11,738 nt of DNA from assembly GCA_946481465.1 (NCBI GenBank), contig CAMLOC010000041.1, positions 1 through 11,738 on the forward strand, read 5' to 3'. A program made the translations under genes and the position numbers. This DNA comes from an uncultured Shinella sp. GTDB lineage: Bacteria > Pseudomonadota > Alphaproteobacteria > Rhizobiales > Rhizobiaceae. Below are positions 1-5,595 of this stretch, piece after piece (positions within the stretch are counted from its first letter, which is position 1; each line of letters begins with the position of its first letter). The notes under the pieces were generated by a model. That model was given only the letters and a program-made list of their open reading frames with translations. It had not been told where the DNA came from and ran no database searches.

Positions 1-1
1 C

Positions 2-610
2 ATCATCGGCCCGAACGGCGCCGGCAAGTCGACGCTGTTCAAGATGATCACCGGCCAGGAACAGCCCGACAGCGGCTCGATCCGCATCGGCGAGACCGTG
101 CATCTCGGCTATGTCGACCAGAGCCGCGACGCGCTCGACGCCAACAAGACGGTCTGGGAGGAAATCTCCGGCGGCGCCGAGGTCATCAAGCTCGGCAAGT
201 TCGACATGAATTCGCGGGCCTATTGCGGCGCCTTCAACTTCAAGGGCGGCGACCAGCAGCAGAAGGTCGGCAACCTCTCGGGCGGCCAGCGCAACCGCGT
301 GCATCTTGCCAAGATGCTGAAGGCCGGCGGCAATGTTCTGCTGCTCGACGAACCGACCAACGACCTCGACACGGAAACGCTCGGTGCCCTCGAAAGCGCG
401 CTCGAGAGCTTTGCCGGCTGCGCGATCATCATCAGCCACGATCGCATGTTCCTCGATCGTCTCGCGACGCACATCCTGGCCTTCGAGGGTGACGGCCATG
501 TCGAATGGTTCGAAGGCAACTTCGAGGACTACGAAGAGGACAAGGTTCGCCGGCTCGGCCCCGATGCCCTCAACCCCGGCAGCCAGGCCTACAAGCGCCT
601 GACGCGCTGA
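2..610 (+). CDS. ettA: Energy-dependent translational throttle protein EttA, C-terminal part (partial)
   Basis: This is the second nucleotide-binding domain and tail of an ABC-F ATPase; the first domain and linker lie before the window. The 202 visible residues open inside Walker A (GPNGAGKST), then show the signature [13 protein letters not shown] (about 92-104), Walker B plus D-loop [11 protein letters not shown] (about 113-123) and the H-switch SHD (about 145-147). There are no membrane segments, as expected for ABC-F proteins, which bind the ribosomal E site. The [13 protein letters not shown] stretch before the signature and the short basic end (YKRLTR) match EttA better than Uup or other ABC-F members. 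In E. coli EttA gates entry into the elongation cycle according to ATP/ADP level; that role is assumed here by family. The frame is open at the left edge and an intrinsic terminator follows the stop. Confidence 0.93.
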   Translation: MIGPNGAGKSTLFKMITGQEQPDSGSIRIGETVHLGYVDQSRDALDANKTVWEEISGGAEVIKLGKFDMNSRAYCGAFNFKGGDQQQKVGNLSGGQRNRVHLAKMLKAGGNVLLLDEPTNDLDTETLGALESALESFAGCAIIISHDRMFLDRLATHILAFEGDGHVEWFEGNFEDYEEDKVRRLGPDALNPGSQAYKRLTR

Positions 611-638
611 CACGCAAGGCACCTTCGCACCCTTCGAG

Positions 639-665
639 AAACCCCGGCTTGCCGGGGTTTTTCTT
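639..665 (+). terminator. Intrinsic terminator of ettA
   Basis: A perfect inverted repeat AAACCCCGG-CTTG-CCGGGGTTT at 639-660 runs into TTTCTTT. It starts 29 bases after the ettA stop and separates ettA from the regulator-metF unit. Confidence 0.88.
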
Positions 666-705
666 TGGGCCTGTTGGTGGGAAGATCGGCGACACGGATT
701 TGCCC

Positions 706-734
706 TTGCGCGACGCGGGTTAATCACATAAACA
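706..734 (+). promoter_or_regulatory. Candidate promoter of the ArsR-methyltransferase/metF unit
   Basis: A -35-like TTGCGC (706-711) and a -10-like TAAACA (729-734) are separated by 17 bases. This would start transcription near 741, about 20 bases before the ATG at 762. The -10 lies inside the palindrome at 726-745, so a bound regulator would block RNA polymerase. The hexamers are only moderate matches; the overlap with the palindrome is the main support. Confidence 0.42.
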
Positions 735-745
735 TATCTTTATGT
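726..745 (+). promoter_or_regulatory. Operator-like 20-bp palindrome upstream of the ArsR-methyltransferase gene
   Basis: ACATAAACATATCTTTATGT is palindromic at 18 of 20 positions; only 733/738 (C opposite C) fail. Its AT-rich arms stand out in this GC-rich sequence. It ends 16 bases before the regulator start. An AT-rich dyad here is what an ArsR-family dimer would be expected to bind, so autorepression with co-control of metF is the likely job. From memory, and not checked, comparative genomics describes SAM/SAH-responsive ArsR regulators (SahR/SamR type) with similar motifs upstream of methionine-cycle genes. Confidence 0.72.
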
Positions 746-761
746 CTTGATTGGATAAGCC

Positions 762-1769
762 ATGGGCGACATGCAGAAACTCGGACTGGACGACATCGTG
801 GAGATCCTGAAGGCGGCGGGCGAACCGACGCGCCTTCGCCTTCTCGCGCTGCTTTCGCACGGCGACCTGACCGTGACGGACCTGACCGACATCCTCGGCC
901 AGTCCCAGCCGCGCATCTCGCGCCACCTGAAGCTGCTCGCCGAGGCCGCGCTCGTCGATCGCTACCAGGAGGGCGCCTGGGCCTTCTTCCGGCTGAGCCA
1001 GGGGGGCGCGGCCGTCGCGCTTGTCCGCCGCCTGCTGGACGCCGCCGACCCGGCGGACGCGGTTTTCGCGCGCGACGACGAGCGGCTGCGGGTGCTCAAG
1101 AAGATCCGCGCCGACAAGGCGCAGGCCTATTTCAGCCGCAACGCCGCCGAATGGGATGCCGTGCGCCGCCTGCATGTCAGCGAGGCCGAGGTGGAGGCGA
1201 GGCTCGCCGAGATGATCGGCACGGAGCCGGTCGACGGCTTCCTCGATCTCGGCACGGGCACGGGGCGCATCCTGCAGCTTTTCGAAGGGCTCTACCAGCG
1301 CGGCGTCGGCGTCGATGCCAGCCGCGACATGCTGGCCGTCGCGCGCGCCAATCTCGACCGCGCCGGCATCACCAAGGCTTCGATCCGCCACGGCGACATC
1401 TTCAACCTGCCGCTGGAGCGCGACGAATTCGACGTGGTGACGATCCACCAGGTGCTGCATTTCCTCGACGAGCCGGAGGCGGCGGTGGCCGAGGCCGCGC
1501 GCATGCTCGCGCCCGGCGGGCGCCTTGCCATCATCGACCTCGCCCCGCACGCGCTGGAGCACCTGCGCGACGAGCACGCCCATATCCGCCTCGGCTTCTC
1601 GCACCAGACGCTTGCCGAATGGCTGGAGAAGGCGGGGCTCGCCATCGAGGAGATCGTCGATCTCAAGCCCGCGCATTCGGCCGCCGATGCGCTGACCGTC
1701 ACCATCTGGCTAGCCCGCGACCAGCGCGAGCGGGCGGCCGACACCGTTGCCATCCGCAGGAGGAGTTGA
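762..1769 (+). CDS. ArsR-family regulator fused to a SAM-dependent methyltransferase domain (SamR/SahR-like)
   Basis: This 335-residue two-domain protein has an ArsR winged helix at about 8-80, with EPTRLRLLALL and the recognition helix SQPRISRHLKLL. A class I methyltransferase-like domain fills about 130-320: motif I FLDLGTGTGR (159-168), acidic GVDAS (183-187), GDIFNLP (211-217) and LAPGGRLAIID (249-259). The helix that carries ELCVCD in metal-sensing ArsR/SmtB proteins reads DLTVTDL, and the whole protein has no cysteine, so thiolate metal sensing is ruled out. The second domain is better read as a SAM or SAH sensor, though methyltransferase activity is not excluded. metF begins one base after the stop, making a role in methionine/one-carbon control likely. 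The start has only a weak GGA ribosome site; a second ATG lies at 771. Confidence 0.88.
   Translation: MGDMQKLGLDDIVEILKAAGEPTRLRLLALLSHGDLTVTDLTDILGQSQPRISRHLKLLAEAALVDRYQEGAWAFFRLSQGGAAVALVRRLLDAADPADAVFARDDERLRVLKKIRADKAQAYFSRNAAEWDAVRRLHVSEAEVEARLAEMIGTEPVDGFLDLGTGTGRILQLFEGLYQRGVGVDASRDMLAVARANLDRAGITKASIRHGDIFNLPLERDEFDVVTIHQVLHFLDEPEAAVAEAARMLAPGGRLAIIDLAPHALEHLRDEHAHIRLGFSHQTLAEWLEKAGLAIEEIVDLKPAHSAADALTVTIWLARDQRERAADTVAIRRRS
1758..1763 (+). promoter_or_regulatory. Shine-Dalgarno site deciding the metF start
   Basis: AGGAGG lies 7 bases before the ATG at 1771, inside the last codons of the regulator. It argues against the in-frame upstream TTG at 1747 and indicates translational coupling of the two genes. 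Confidence 0.85.
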
Positions 1770-1770
1770 C

Positions 1771-2673
1771 ATGAACCCGGCGACCGCCATTCCAGCCCGC
1801 AAGGACATCCACCTGTCTTTCGAATTCTTCCCGCCGAAATCGGCGGAGGCCGAAGGCCAGCTCTGGGAGACGGCCGCCGCGCTTTCGGCTTATGATCCGG
1901 GCTTCATGTCGGTGACCTACGGCGCCGGCGGCTCCACCAAGGCGCCGACGCTCGCCACCGTCCGCCGGCTTCTCGCCATGGGCCTGCCGGCGGCCTCGCA
2001 CCTTACCTGCGTCGGCGCGACGAAAGAGGAGGTGCACGCCGTCGTCGCCGAGTTCCAGGCGGCGGGCGTCAGGCATTTCGTGGCGCTGCGCGGCGACCCG
2101 CCGGGCGGCGTCGGCACGGCCTACCGGCCGCATCCGGGCGGTTATGCCAATGCGGCCGAACTGACCGCCGGCCTGCGCAGCCTTGCCGATTTCGAGATTT
2201 CCGTCTCCGCCTATCCGGAGAAGCATCCGCAGAGCCCGGACGTCGCCGCCGATATCGACATGCTCAAGCGCAAGGTGGATGCCGGCGCGACGCGGGCGCT
2301 CACCCAGTTCTTCTTCGAGAACGACGATTTCGAGCGTTACCTGGAGCGCGTGCGCAAGGCCGGCATCACGATCCCGGTCGTGCCGGGCGTCCTGCCGGTG
2401 CACAACCTCTCCCAGGTGCAGAAGTTCGCCGGCCTGTGCGGGGCGTCCGTGCCCGGCTGGCTCGCCGAGCGGCTGGCGCCCTTCGACGACCGGCCGCAGG
2501 AGCGCGCCGCGGCGGCGATCGACCTTGCCGCCCGGCAGGTGGAGGATCTCATCGCCCGCGGCGTCGGCGAGTTCCACTTCTATACGATGAACCGCGCGAC
2601 GCTGGTCTCGGCCGTCTGCGATCACGTCGGCTTTGCCCGCATCGCGCGCCGCGCGACGGGCGCGGCCGCCTGA
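1771..2673 (+). CDS. metF: 5,10-methylenetetrahydrofolate reductase (MetF)
   Basis: MetF is a cytoplasmic FAD enzyme that reduces 5,10-methylene-THF to 5-methyl-THF, the methyl donor for methionine synthase. The 300 residues match the usual bacterial length and TIM-barrel order: SFEFFPPK (16-23, with the Glu matching E. coli Glu28), SVTYGAGGST (47-56), HLTCVG (77-82), LRGDPPGG (106-113, Asp matching E. coli Asp120), SVSAYPEKHPQS (144-155), TQFFFEN (178-184, with the folate-binding Gln), VPGVLPV (204-210) and FHFYTMNRA (268-276). The start is set by AGGAGG 7 bases upstream. The gene follows the ArsR-methyltransferase stop by one base and shares its promoter region, so feedback control by the regulator's ligand is likely. 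No key residue is missing. Confidence 0.97.
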   Translation: MNPATAIPARKDIHLSFEFFPPKSAEAEGQLWETAAALSAYDPGFMSVTYGAGGSTKAPTLATVRRLLAMGLPAASHLTCVGATKEEVHAVVAEFQAAGVRHFVALRGDPPGGVGTAYRPHPGGYANAAELTAGLRSLADFEISVSAYPEKHPQSPDVAADIDMLKRKVDAGATRALTQFFFENDDFERYLERVRKAGITIPVVPGVLPVHNLSQVQKFAGLCGASVPGWLAERLAPFDDRPQERAAAAIDLAARQVEDLIARGVGEFHFYTMNRATLVSAVCDHVGFARIARRATGAAA

Positions 2674-2710
2674 CCGGCCTCGCCCGGTAAAACCTGTGCC
2701 CGAAACGAAA

Positions 2711-2745
2711 ATGCATGGCGCCGTCTCCGGGGCCATGCATCTTTC
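2711..2745. terminator. Hairpin terminator between metF and the microprotein gene, likely bidirectional
   Basis: ATGCATGGC (2711-2719) pairs perfectly with GCCATGCAT (2732-2740). An inner CCG/CGG adds three pairs around a TCTC loop, with one G-G mismatch between. On the plus strand CTTTCTC follows (metF); on the minus strand TTTTCGTTTC follows (microprotein gene). It therefore fits both convergent transcripts. Confidence 0.8.
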
Positions 2746-2811
2746 TCAAATAGGTTTCGGCAGGGTTTGTTGCTTTTGTCCCTGACCTCCCGGACTGCGC
2801 TTTGATCGCCT

Positions 2812-2889
2812 TCAGATGAAGATCATCGTTGCGATGAAGAGGAACGCGGCACTGATCATCAGAACATTCAAGGAATGTGTGAGTCCCAT
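2812..2889 (-). CDS. Unrecognised 25-residue single-span membrane microprotein
   Basis: This short minus-strand frame encodes 25 residues. The head is polar (MGLTHSLN), then 17 hydrophobic residues (VLMISAAFLFIATMIFI) run to the very C-terminus with no charge, typical of a small membrane protein with a single span. A perfect AAGGAGGT lies 4 bases before the ATG (2894-2901), stronger than most sites in the window. A minus-strand U-rich terminator lies at 2745-2711, and a candidate promoter and a leader with two inverted repeats lie upstream. I do not recognise the family and propose no function. Small hydrophobic proteins often bind larger membrane complexes, but nothing here identifies a partner. 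A longer plus-strand frame over the same bases has no ribosome site and is taken as a shadow. Confidence 0.74.
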   Translation of the reverse strand: MGLTHSLNVLMISAAFLFIATMIFI

Positions 2890-2893
2890 GGCT

Positions 2894-2901
2894 ACCTCCT
2901 T
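2894..2901 (-). promoter_or_regulatory. Perfect Shine-Dalgarno of the microprotein gene
   Basis: The minus strand reads AAGGAGGT-AGCC-ATG, an 8-base match to the anti-Shine-Dalgarno. It is the main evidence that the 25-codon frame is translated. Confidence 0.8.
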
Positions 2902-2952
2902 GCGTTTACGGTGCGATATTACGACCGAAAAAAGCGTGTTGGAAAGGTGTTT

Positions 2953-2970
2953 TGTTGCTGCGTTGCAACA
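2953..2970. repeat. Inverted repeat in the microprotein leader
   Basis: TGTTGC-TGCGTT-GCAACA has perfect 6-base arms and a 6-base loop. It sits 3 bases from the 14-bp palindrome at 2974-2987. No run of T follows on the minus strand, so it is not a simple terminator for that transcript. Confidence 0.6.
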
Positions 2971-2973
2971 TCA

Positions 2974-2987
2974 GCCCGTCGACGGGC
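2974..2987. repeat. 14-bp perfect palindrome in the microprotein leader
   Basis: GCCCGTCGACGGGC is fully self-complementary and would fold as a GCCCG/CGGGC stem with a UCGA loop in either transcript. On the plus strand CTTTATTC follows, a weak terminator-like tail; on the minus strand it lies about 90 bases before the microprotein ATG. Confidence 0.65.
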
Positions 2988-3023
2988 CTTTATTCACAGC
3001 GCTAACCTGCTGAATTTCCTCCT

Positions 3024-3052
3024 TTATTGTGGATGTCACAAAAAAATCGCAA
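3024..3052 (-). promoter_or_regulatory. Candidate promoter of the microprotein gene
   Basis: On the minus strand TTGCGA (3052-3047) and CAATAA (3029-3024) are 17 bases apart, with a seven-T run in the spacer. Transcription would start near 3017. If so, the AGGAGG at 3023-3018 would sit around the start site and would not act as a ribosome site. The hexamers match the sigma-70 consensus only partly. Confidence 0.35.
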
Positions 3053-3112
3053 TCCCTACCGGATGACGAATGCCGACATTGTTCATTTACCAATATGGCG
3101 CAAGTCGGGCGC

Positions 3113-3140
3113 GCAATCCGGCAGATTGCCGTGAAACGGC
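3113..3140. repeat. Two overlapping small hairpins after the DMT permease gene
   Basis: GCAATC-CGGCA-GATTGC (3113-3129) and GCCGT-GAA-ACGGC (3128-3140) abut, sharing two bases. They lie 28 bases beyond the permease stop on the minus strand. No T-run follows, so they may be mRNA 3'-end stabilisers and not a terminator; weak evidence. Confidence 0.35.
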
Positions 3141-3167
3141 CGGCGGGGCGCTTTGTTCCCGGCTTTT

Positions 3168-4112
3168 TCAGGGCGCGCGGAGGCGGGCGAACAGCCGGCC
3201 GTCGAGCACGACGAGGCCGAGGAGAACCAGCGCCATGCCGAGCATGCCGAGCGGGGTCAGGCTCTCGCCGAGGAACAGCATGCCGGCGAGGATGGCGCTC
3301 GGCGGCACGAGCAGGGTGACGAGCGAGGTGTTGGTGGCGCCGGCGACCGCCATGATTCGGAAGAACAGGATGTAGCCGTAGGCCGTCGAGAGGAGCGCCA
3401 GCGCCAGCACCGCGAGGATGGCCGGAAGCGGGGGCAGGGCCAGCTGCCAGGGCGTGTCGAGGGCGAAGGAGACGGGCAGCATCAATAGGGTCGACGCGGT
3501 GAGCTGGCCGGCGGCGATGACGGGCGGGGCGCTGCCGCGGAAGCGCTTGCCGTAGGTTGCGGCAAGGCCGTAGGAGGCGGCCGCGAGCACCGGCAGCACG
3601 ACTGCCCAGAGCGGCGGGCCGCCGTCATTGGTCGAAGCGGCGCCGGTGAAGGGGGCGAGCGCGCGCGGGCCGATCAGCACCGCGGTGCCGACAAGGCCGA
3701 TCAGGCAGCCGGCGATCTTCTCCGACGAGAGCTTCTCGTCGAGCGTCAACCGGTTGGCGATGAGCACGGTGAAGATCGGCGTCGTCGCGTTGAGGATGGA
3801 GGCGAGCCCCGCGCCGATCTGCGTCTGGCCGAGGAAGATCAGCATGTGCGGCACGGCATTGTTGATGAGGCCGAGCAGCAGGAATTCGCGCCAGCGTGCC
3901 CGCAGCGTCGCATAGACGTCGAACCGGCCGGCAATATAGAGATGCAGCGCGAGGGCGGCGATGCCGACGCGCAGCAATACGAGCGTGGCCGGCGGCACAT
4001 GGCCGACGGCGACGCGGGCGAAGAAGAACGAGCCGCCCCAGATCATGCCGAGCAGCGCGAGCAGGCCCCAGGTCCCGGCGCTCATGCGCGTTGCTGTCGC
4101 TCGCTGTTCCAT
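3168..4112 (-). CDS. EamA/DMT-superfamily permease
   Basis: This is an inner-membrane protein of 314 residues with about ten hydrophobic segments in two EamA repeats (about 15-148 and 170-305), the normal DMT layout. Recognisable parts are GMIWGGSFFFARVAV in segment 1, LRVGIAALAL, the end of the first repeat ILNATTPIFTVLIA, and its second-repeat counterpart VTLLVPPSAILAGMLFLGE. Such permeases move amino acids, metabolites or drugs, usually outward; the substrate cannot be read from the sequence. I chose the ATG at 4112 because GGGAG lies 7 bases upstream; an in-frame ATG at 4130 has no comparable site and one at 4085 would trim nine residues. A strong terminator stands between it and the upstream transglycosylase gene, so it probably has its own promoter, which I cannot point to. 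Confidence 0.9.
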   Translation of the reverse strand: MEQRATATRMSAGTWGLLALLGMIWGGSFFFARVAVGHVPPATLVLLRVGIAALALHLYIAGRFDVYATLRARWREFLLLGLINNAVPHMLIFLGQTQIGAGLASILNATTPIFTVLIANRLTLDEKLSSEKIAGCLIGLVGTAVLIGPRALAPFTGAASTNDGGPPLWAVVLPVLAAASYGLAATYGKRFRGSAPPVIAAGQLTASTLLMLPVSFALDTPWQLALPPLPAILAVLALALLSTAYGYILFFRIMAVAGATNTSLVTLLVPPSAILAGMLFLGESLTPLGMLGMALVLLGLVVLDGRLFARLRAP

Positions 4113-4163
4113 TTTCTCTCTCCCGGGCATCCGCCGCCCGCCGGTGGTGCGCCAGCCGGCGCG

Positions 4164-4205
4164 GCAAAAGACGAAGCGGCGGCCCGGTTCCGACCGGGCC
4201 GCCGC
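4164..4205 (-). terminator. Intrinsic terminator of the lytic transglycosylase gene
   Basis: GCGGCGGCCCGG (4176-4187) pairs over 12 perfect bases with CCGGGCCGCCGC (4194-4205) around a 6-base loop. On the minus strand it is followed by TTCGTCTTTTG. It lies about 55 bases after the transglycosylase stop. Confidence 0.82.
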
Positions 4206-4260
4206 TCTGGGTCTCTTCCTGCCTATAGCACCGCGGCGCGGCGGTGCCACCCGATTTCCG

Positions 4261-5457
4261 TCAGAGGGCGGAAAGCAGCGTCCGGGTCGCCCAGCCGTCG
4301 GCGGGCAGGCCGAGGCGCAGCTGCTCCTTCTGGATCGCGGCACGCGTGCCGGAGCCGAGGATGCCGTCGATCTTGCCGACGTCGTGGCCGAGGCCCTGCA
4401 GCTTGGTCTGCAACTGCTTCATGTCGTCCTCGGAAAGGCCTTCCTCCGGCGTGCCGCGCTCATAGGGCGGAGCGCCGGCAAGGCGGGTGGCGAAATAGGC
4501 GGCCGAGGTCGTGTAGATGAACGACTGGTTCCATTCGAGATAGATGTTGAAGTTCGGATAGGTGATGAAGGCCGGGCCCTTGCGGCCCTGCGGCAGCACC
4601 AGCGCGGCTTCGAGATTGCCGAAGGAGGTGTCGCCGTCGCGCGGCGTCACGCCGAGCGCGAACCAGTCGGCGGCCTTCATGCCCGGCTGCAGGCCGGACT
4701 TCTCGAAGGGCAGCATGTCGGGCACGGAGACCTCCTGGATCCAGGGCTGGCCCTTCACGAAGCCGAGATGCTGGATGAACTTGGCGGCCGTCAGGATGGC
4801 GTCCGGCGAGGACTGCTTGACGTTGACATGGTTGTCGCCGTCGCCGTCGATGCCGAATTCGATGATGTCCTTCGGCAGCATCTGCACCTGGCCGACTTCG
4901 CCGGCCCAGGCGCCCGTCGTGCCGTTCGGGTCGAGGTCGCCGTGGCCGACCATTTCGATGGCGGCGAGAAGCTGCGGACGGAAGAGTTCCGGCCGGCGGC
5001 AATCGTGCGAGAGCGTCACCAGCGCGTTGCGGGTGTTGAAATCGCCCTGCACGGCGCCGAAATCGGTCTCCATCGCCCAGAAGGCGGCGATGATCGGGCC
5101 CGGCACGCCGAATTCCTGTTCGGCGCGCTCGAAGACCGGGGCGAGGTCCTTCAGCTTCTTGCGGCCGATATCGAGGCGCGACTGGCTGACCGTGCGCTTG
5201 GAGAATTCGAGGAAGGTCTGGCGGAAGACGCCCTGGGCACGGTCGCGCGAGAGCACCTTCTGGTCGATGGCGGCGCCGGCGAGCGCCCGGTCGGCAACCT
5301 CGGCGGAAACGCCGCGCGTCAGCGCCTCGGCCTTCACGCCCTGGAGGAAGGCGTTGAAATCGCCGCCGCAGGCCGCCGTTGACTGGGCATGGGCGCTGCC
5401 GGCGAGAAGAAGGGCCGCAAGGCCCGCCGCAAATTTCGTCTTCAGGTTTAGCCGCAT
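4261..5457 (-). CDS. Secreted lytic murein transglycosylase (SLT_2/MltB-like) with C-terminal peptidoglycan-binding domain
   Basis: The enzyme cuts the MurNAc-GlcNAc bond of peptidoglycan, leaving 1,6-anhydro ends, in the periplasm. The product is 398 residues. A Sec signal peptide (1-25, hydrophobic core then SAHAQS) has no lipobox cysteine, so this is a soluble form. The SLT_2 domain spans about 30-325; the likely catalytic Glu is E130 in FWAMETDFG, followed by family marks WAGEVGQVQMLP (184-195), DGDGDNHVNV (204-213) and YPNFNIYLEWN (300-310). A PG_binding_1 domain closes the protein (about 343-398, LQGLGHDVGKIDGILGSGTR). The start at 5457 has AAGGAG 8 bases upstream; a 20-residue upstream extension would bury the signal peptide. 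The gene is flanked by terminators on both sides, so it looks monocistronic. Confidence 0.94.
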   Translation of the reverse strand: MRLNLKTKFAAGLAALLLAGSAHAQSTAACGGDFNAFLQGVKAEALTRGVSAEVADRALAGAAIDQKVLSRDRAQGVFRQTFLEFSKRTVSQSRLDIGRKKLKDLAPVFERAEQEFGVPGPIIAAFWAMETDFGAVQGDFNTRNALVTLSHDCRRPELFRPQLLAAIEMVGHGDLDPNGTTGAWAGEVGQVQMLPKDIIEFGIDGDGDNHVNVKQSSPDAILTAAKFIQHLGFVKGQPWIQEVSVPDMLPFEKSGLQPGMKAADWFALGVTPRDGDTSFGNLEAALVLPQGRKGPAFITYPNFNIYLEWNQSFIYTTSAAYFATRLAGAPPYERGTPEEGLSEDDMKQLQTKLQGLGHDVGKIDGILGSGTRAAIQKEQLRLGLPADGWATRTLLSAL

Positions 5458-5515
5458 CTCGAATGCTCCTTGGTCCGTTGCTGGCCCGGCTGTCTCAGAT
5501 GAATGTGACCGAAGC

Positions 5516-5546
5516 AAGAAGAAAAAGGCGGCCGTGCTGCGCCGCC
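5516..5546 (-). terminator. Intrinsic terminator of the GH25 gene
   Basis: GGCGGC (5527-5532) and GCCGCC (5541-5546) pair around an 8-base loop. The minus strand then reads TTTTTCTTCTTGC. It is 49 bases past the GH25 stop. Confidence 0.8.
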
Positions 5547-5595
5547 ACCCTTTTCACGCGATTGTGCCTTTCGGGCGACTTTGCCGCTCCGCCGG

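Larger units (their letters stand above)
2902..3167 (-). other. Gene-free stretch: candidate structured leader of the microprotein gene plus DMT permease 3' region
   Basis: No plausible protein gene other than the microprotein is seen here. The stretch is visibly more AT-rich than its surroundings. From the DMT stop toward the microprotein it holds two small overlapping hairpins (3113-3140), a candidate promoter (3024-3052), an AGGAGG with no usable start codon after it (3018-3023), a 14-bp perfect palindrome (2974-2987) and a 6-bp-arm inverted repeat (2953-2970). A start near 3017 would give a leader of about 125 nt carrying the last two structures. It could also hold a separate small RNA; I recognise no known riboswitch. 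Confidence 0.5.

Noticed and set aside
665..1774. 369-codon plus-strand open frame
   Set aside because: Arg/Pro/Ala-rich shadow of the ArsR-methyltransferase gene in another frame.
1699..2736. 345-codon minus-strand open frame over metF
   Set aside because: Antisense shadow of a certain gene; it also reads through the metF terminator.
2816..3066. Two plus-strand small frames of 65 and 63 codons opposite the microprotein
   Set aside because: Neither has a ribosome site, both run through the palindromes, and their composition is not protein-like; the minus-strand 25-codon frame is much better supported.
3049..3129. Repeated CGCAATCC (3048-3055 and 3112-3119), considered as an iteron or regulator site
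   Set aside because: Only two 8-base copies, and one belongs to a hairpin; chance is sufficient.
2902..3167. SAM riboswitch next to metF
   Set aside because: The stretch is downstream of metF and its structures fit the opposite strand. No SAM-II or SAM-V type pseudoknot pattern was recognised.
3961..5382. 473-codon plus-strand open frame
   Set aside because: It is antisense to the transglycosylase and to the DMT permease 5' end, has low complexity and no motif or ribosome site.
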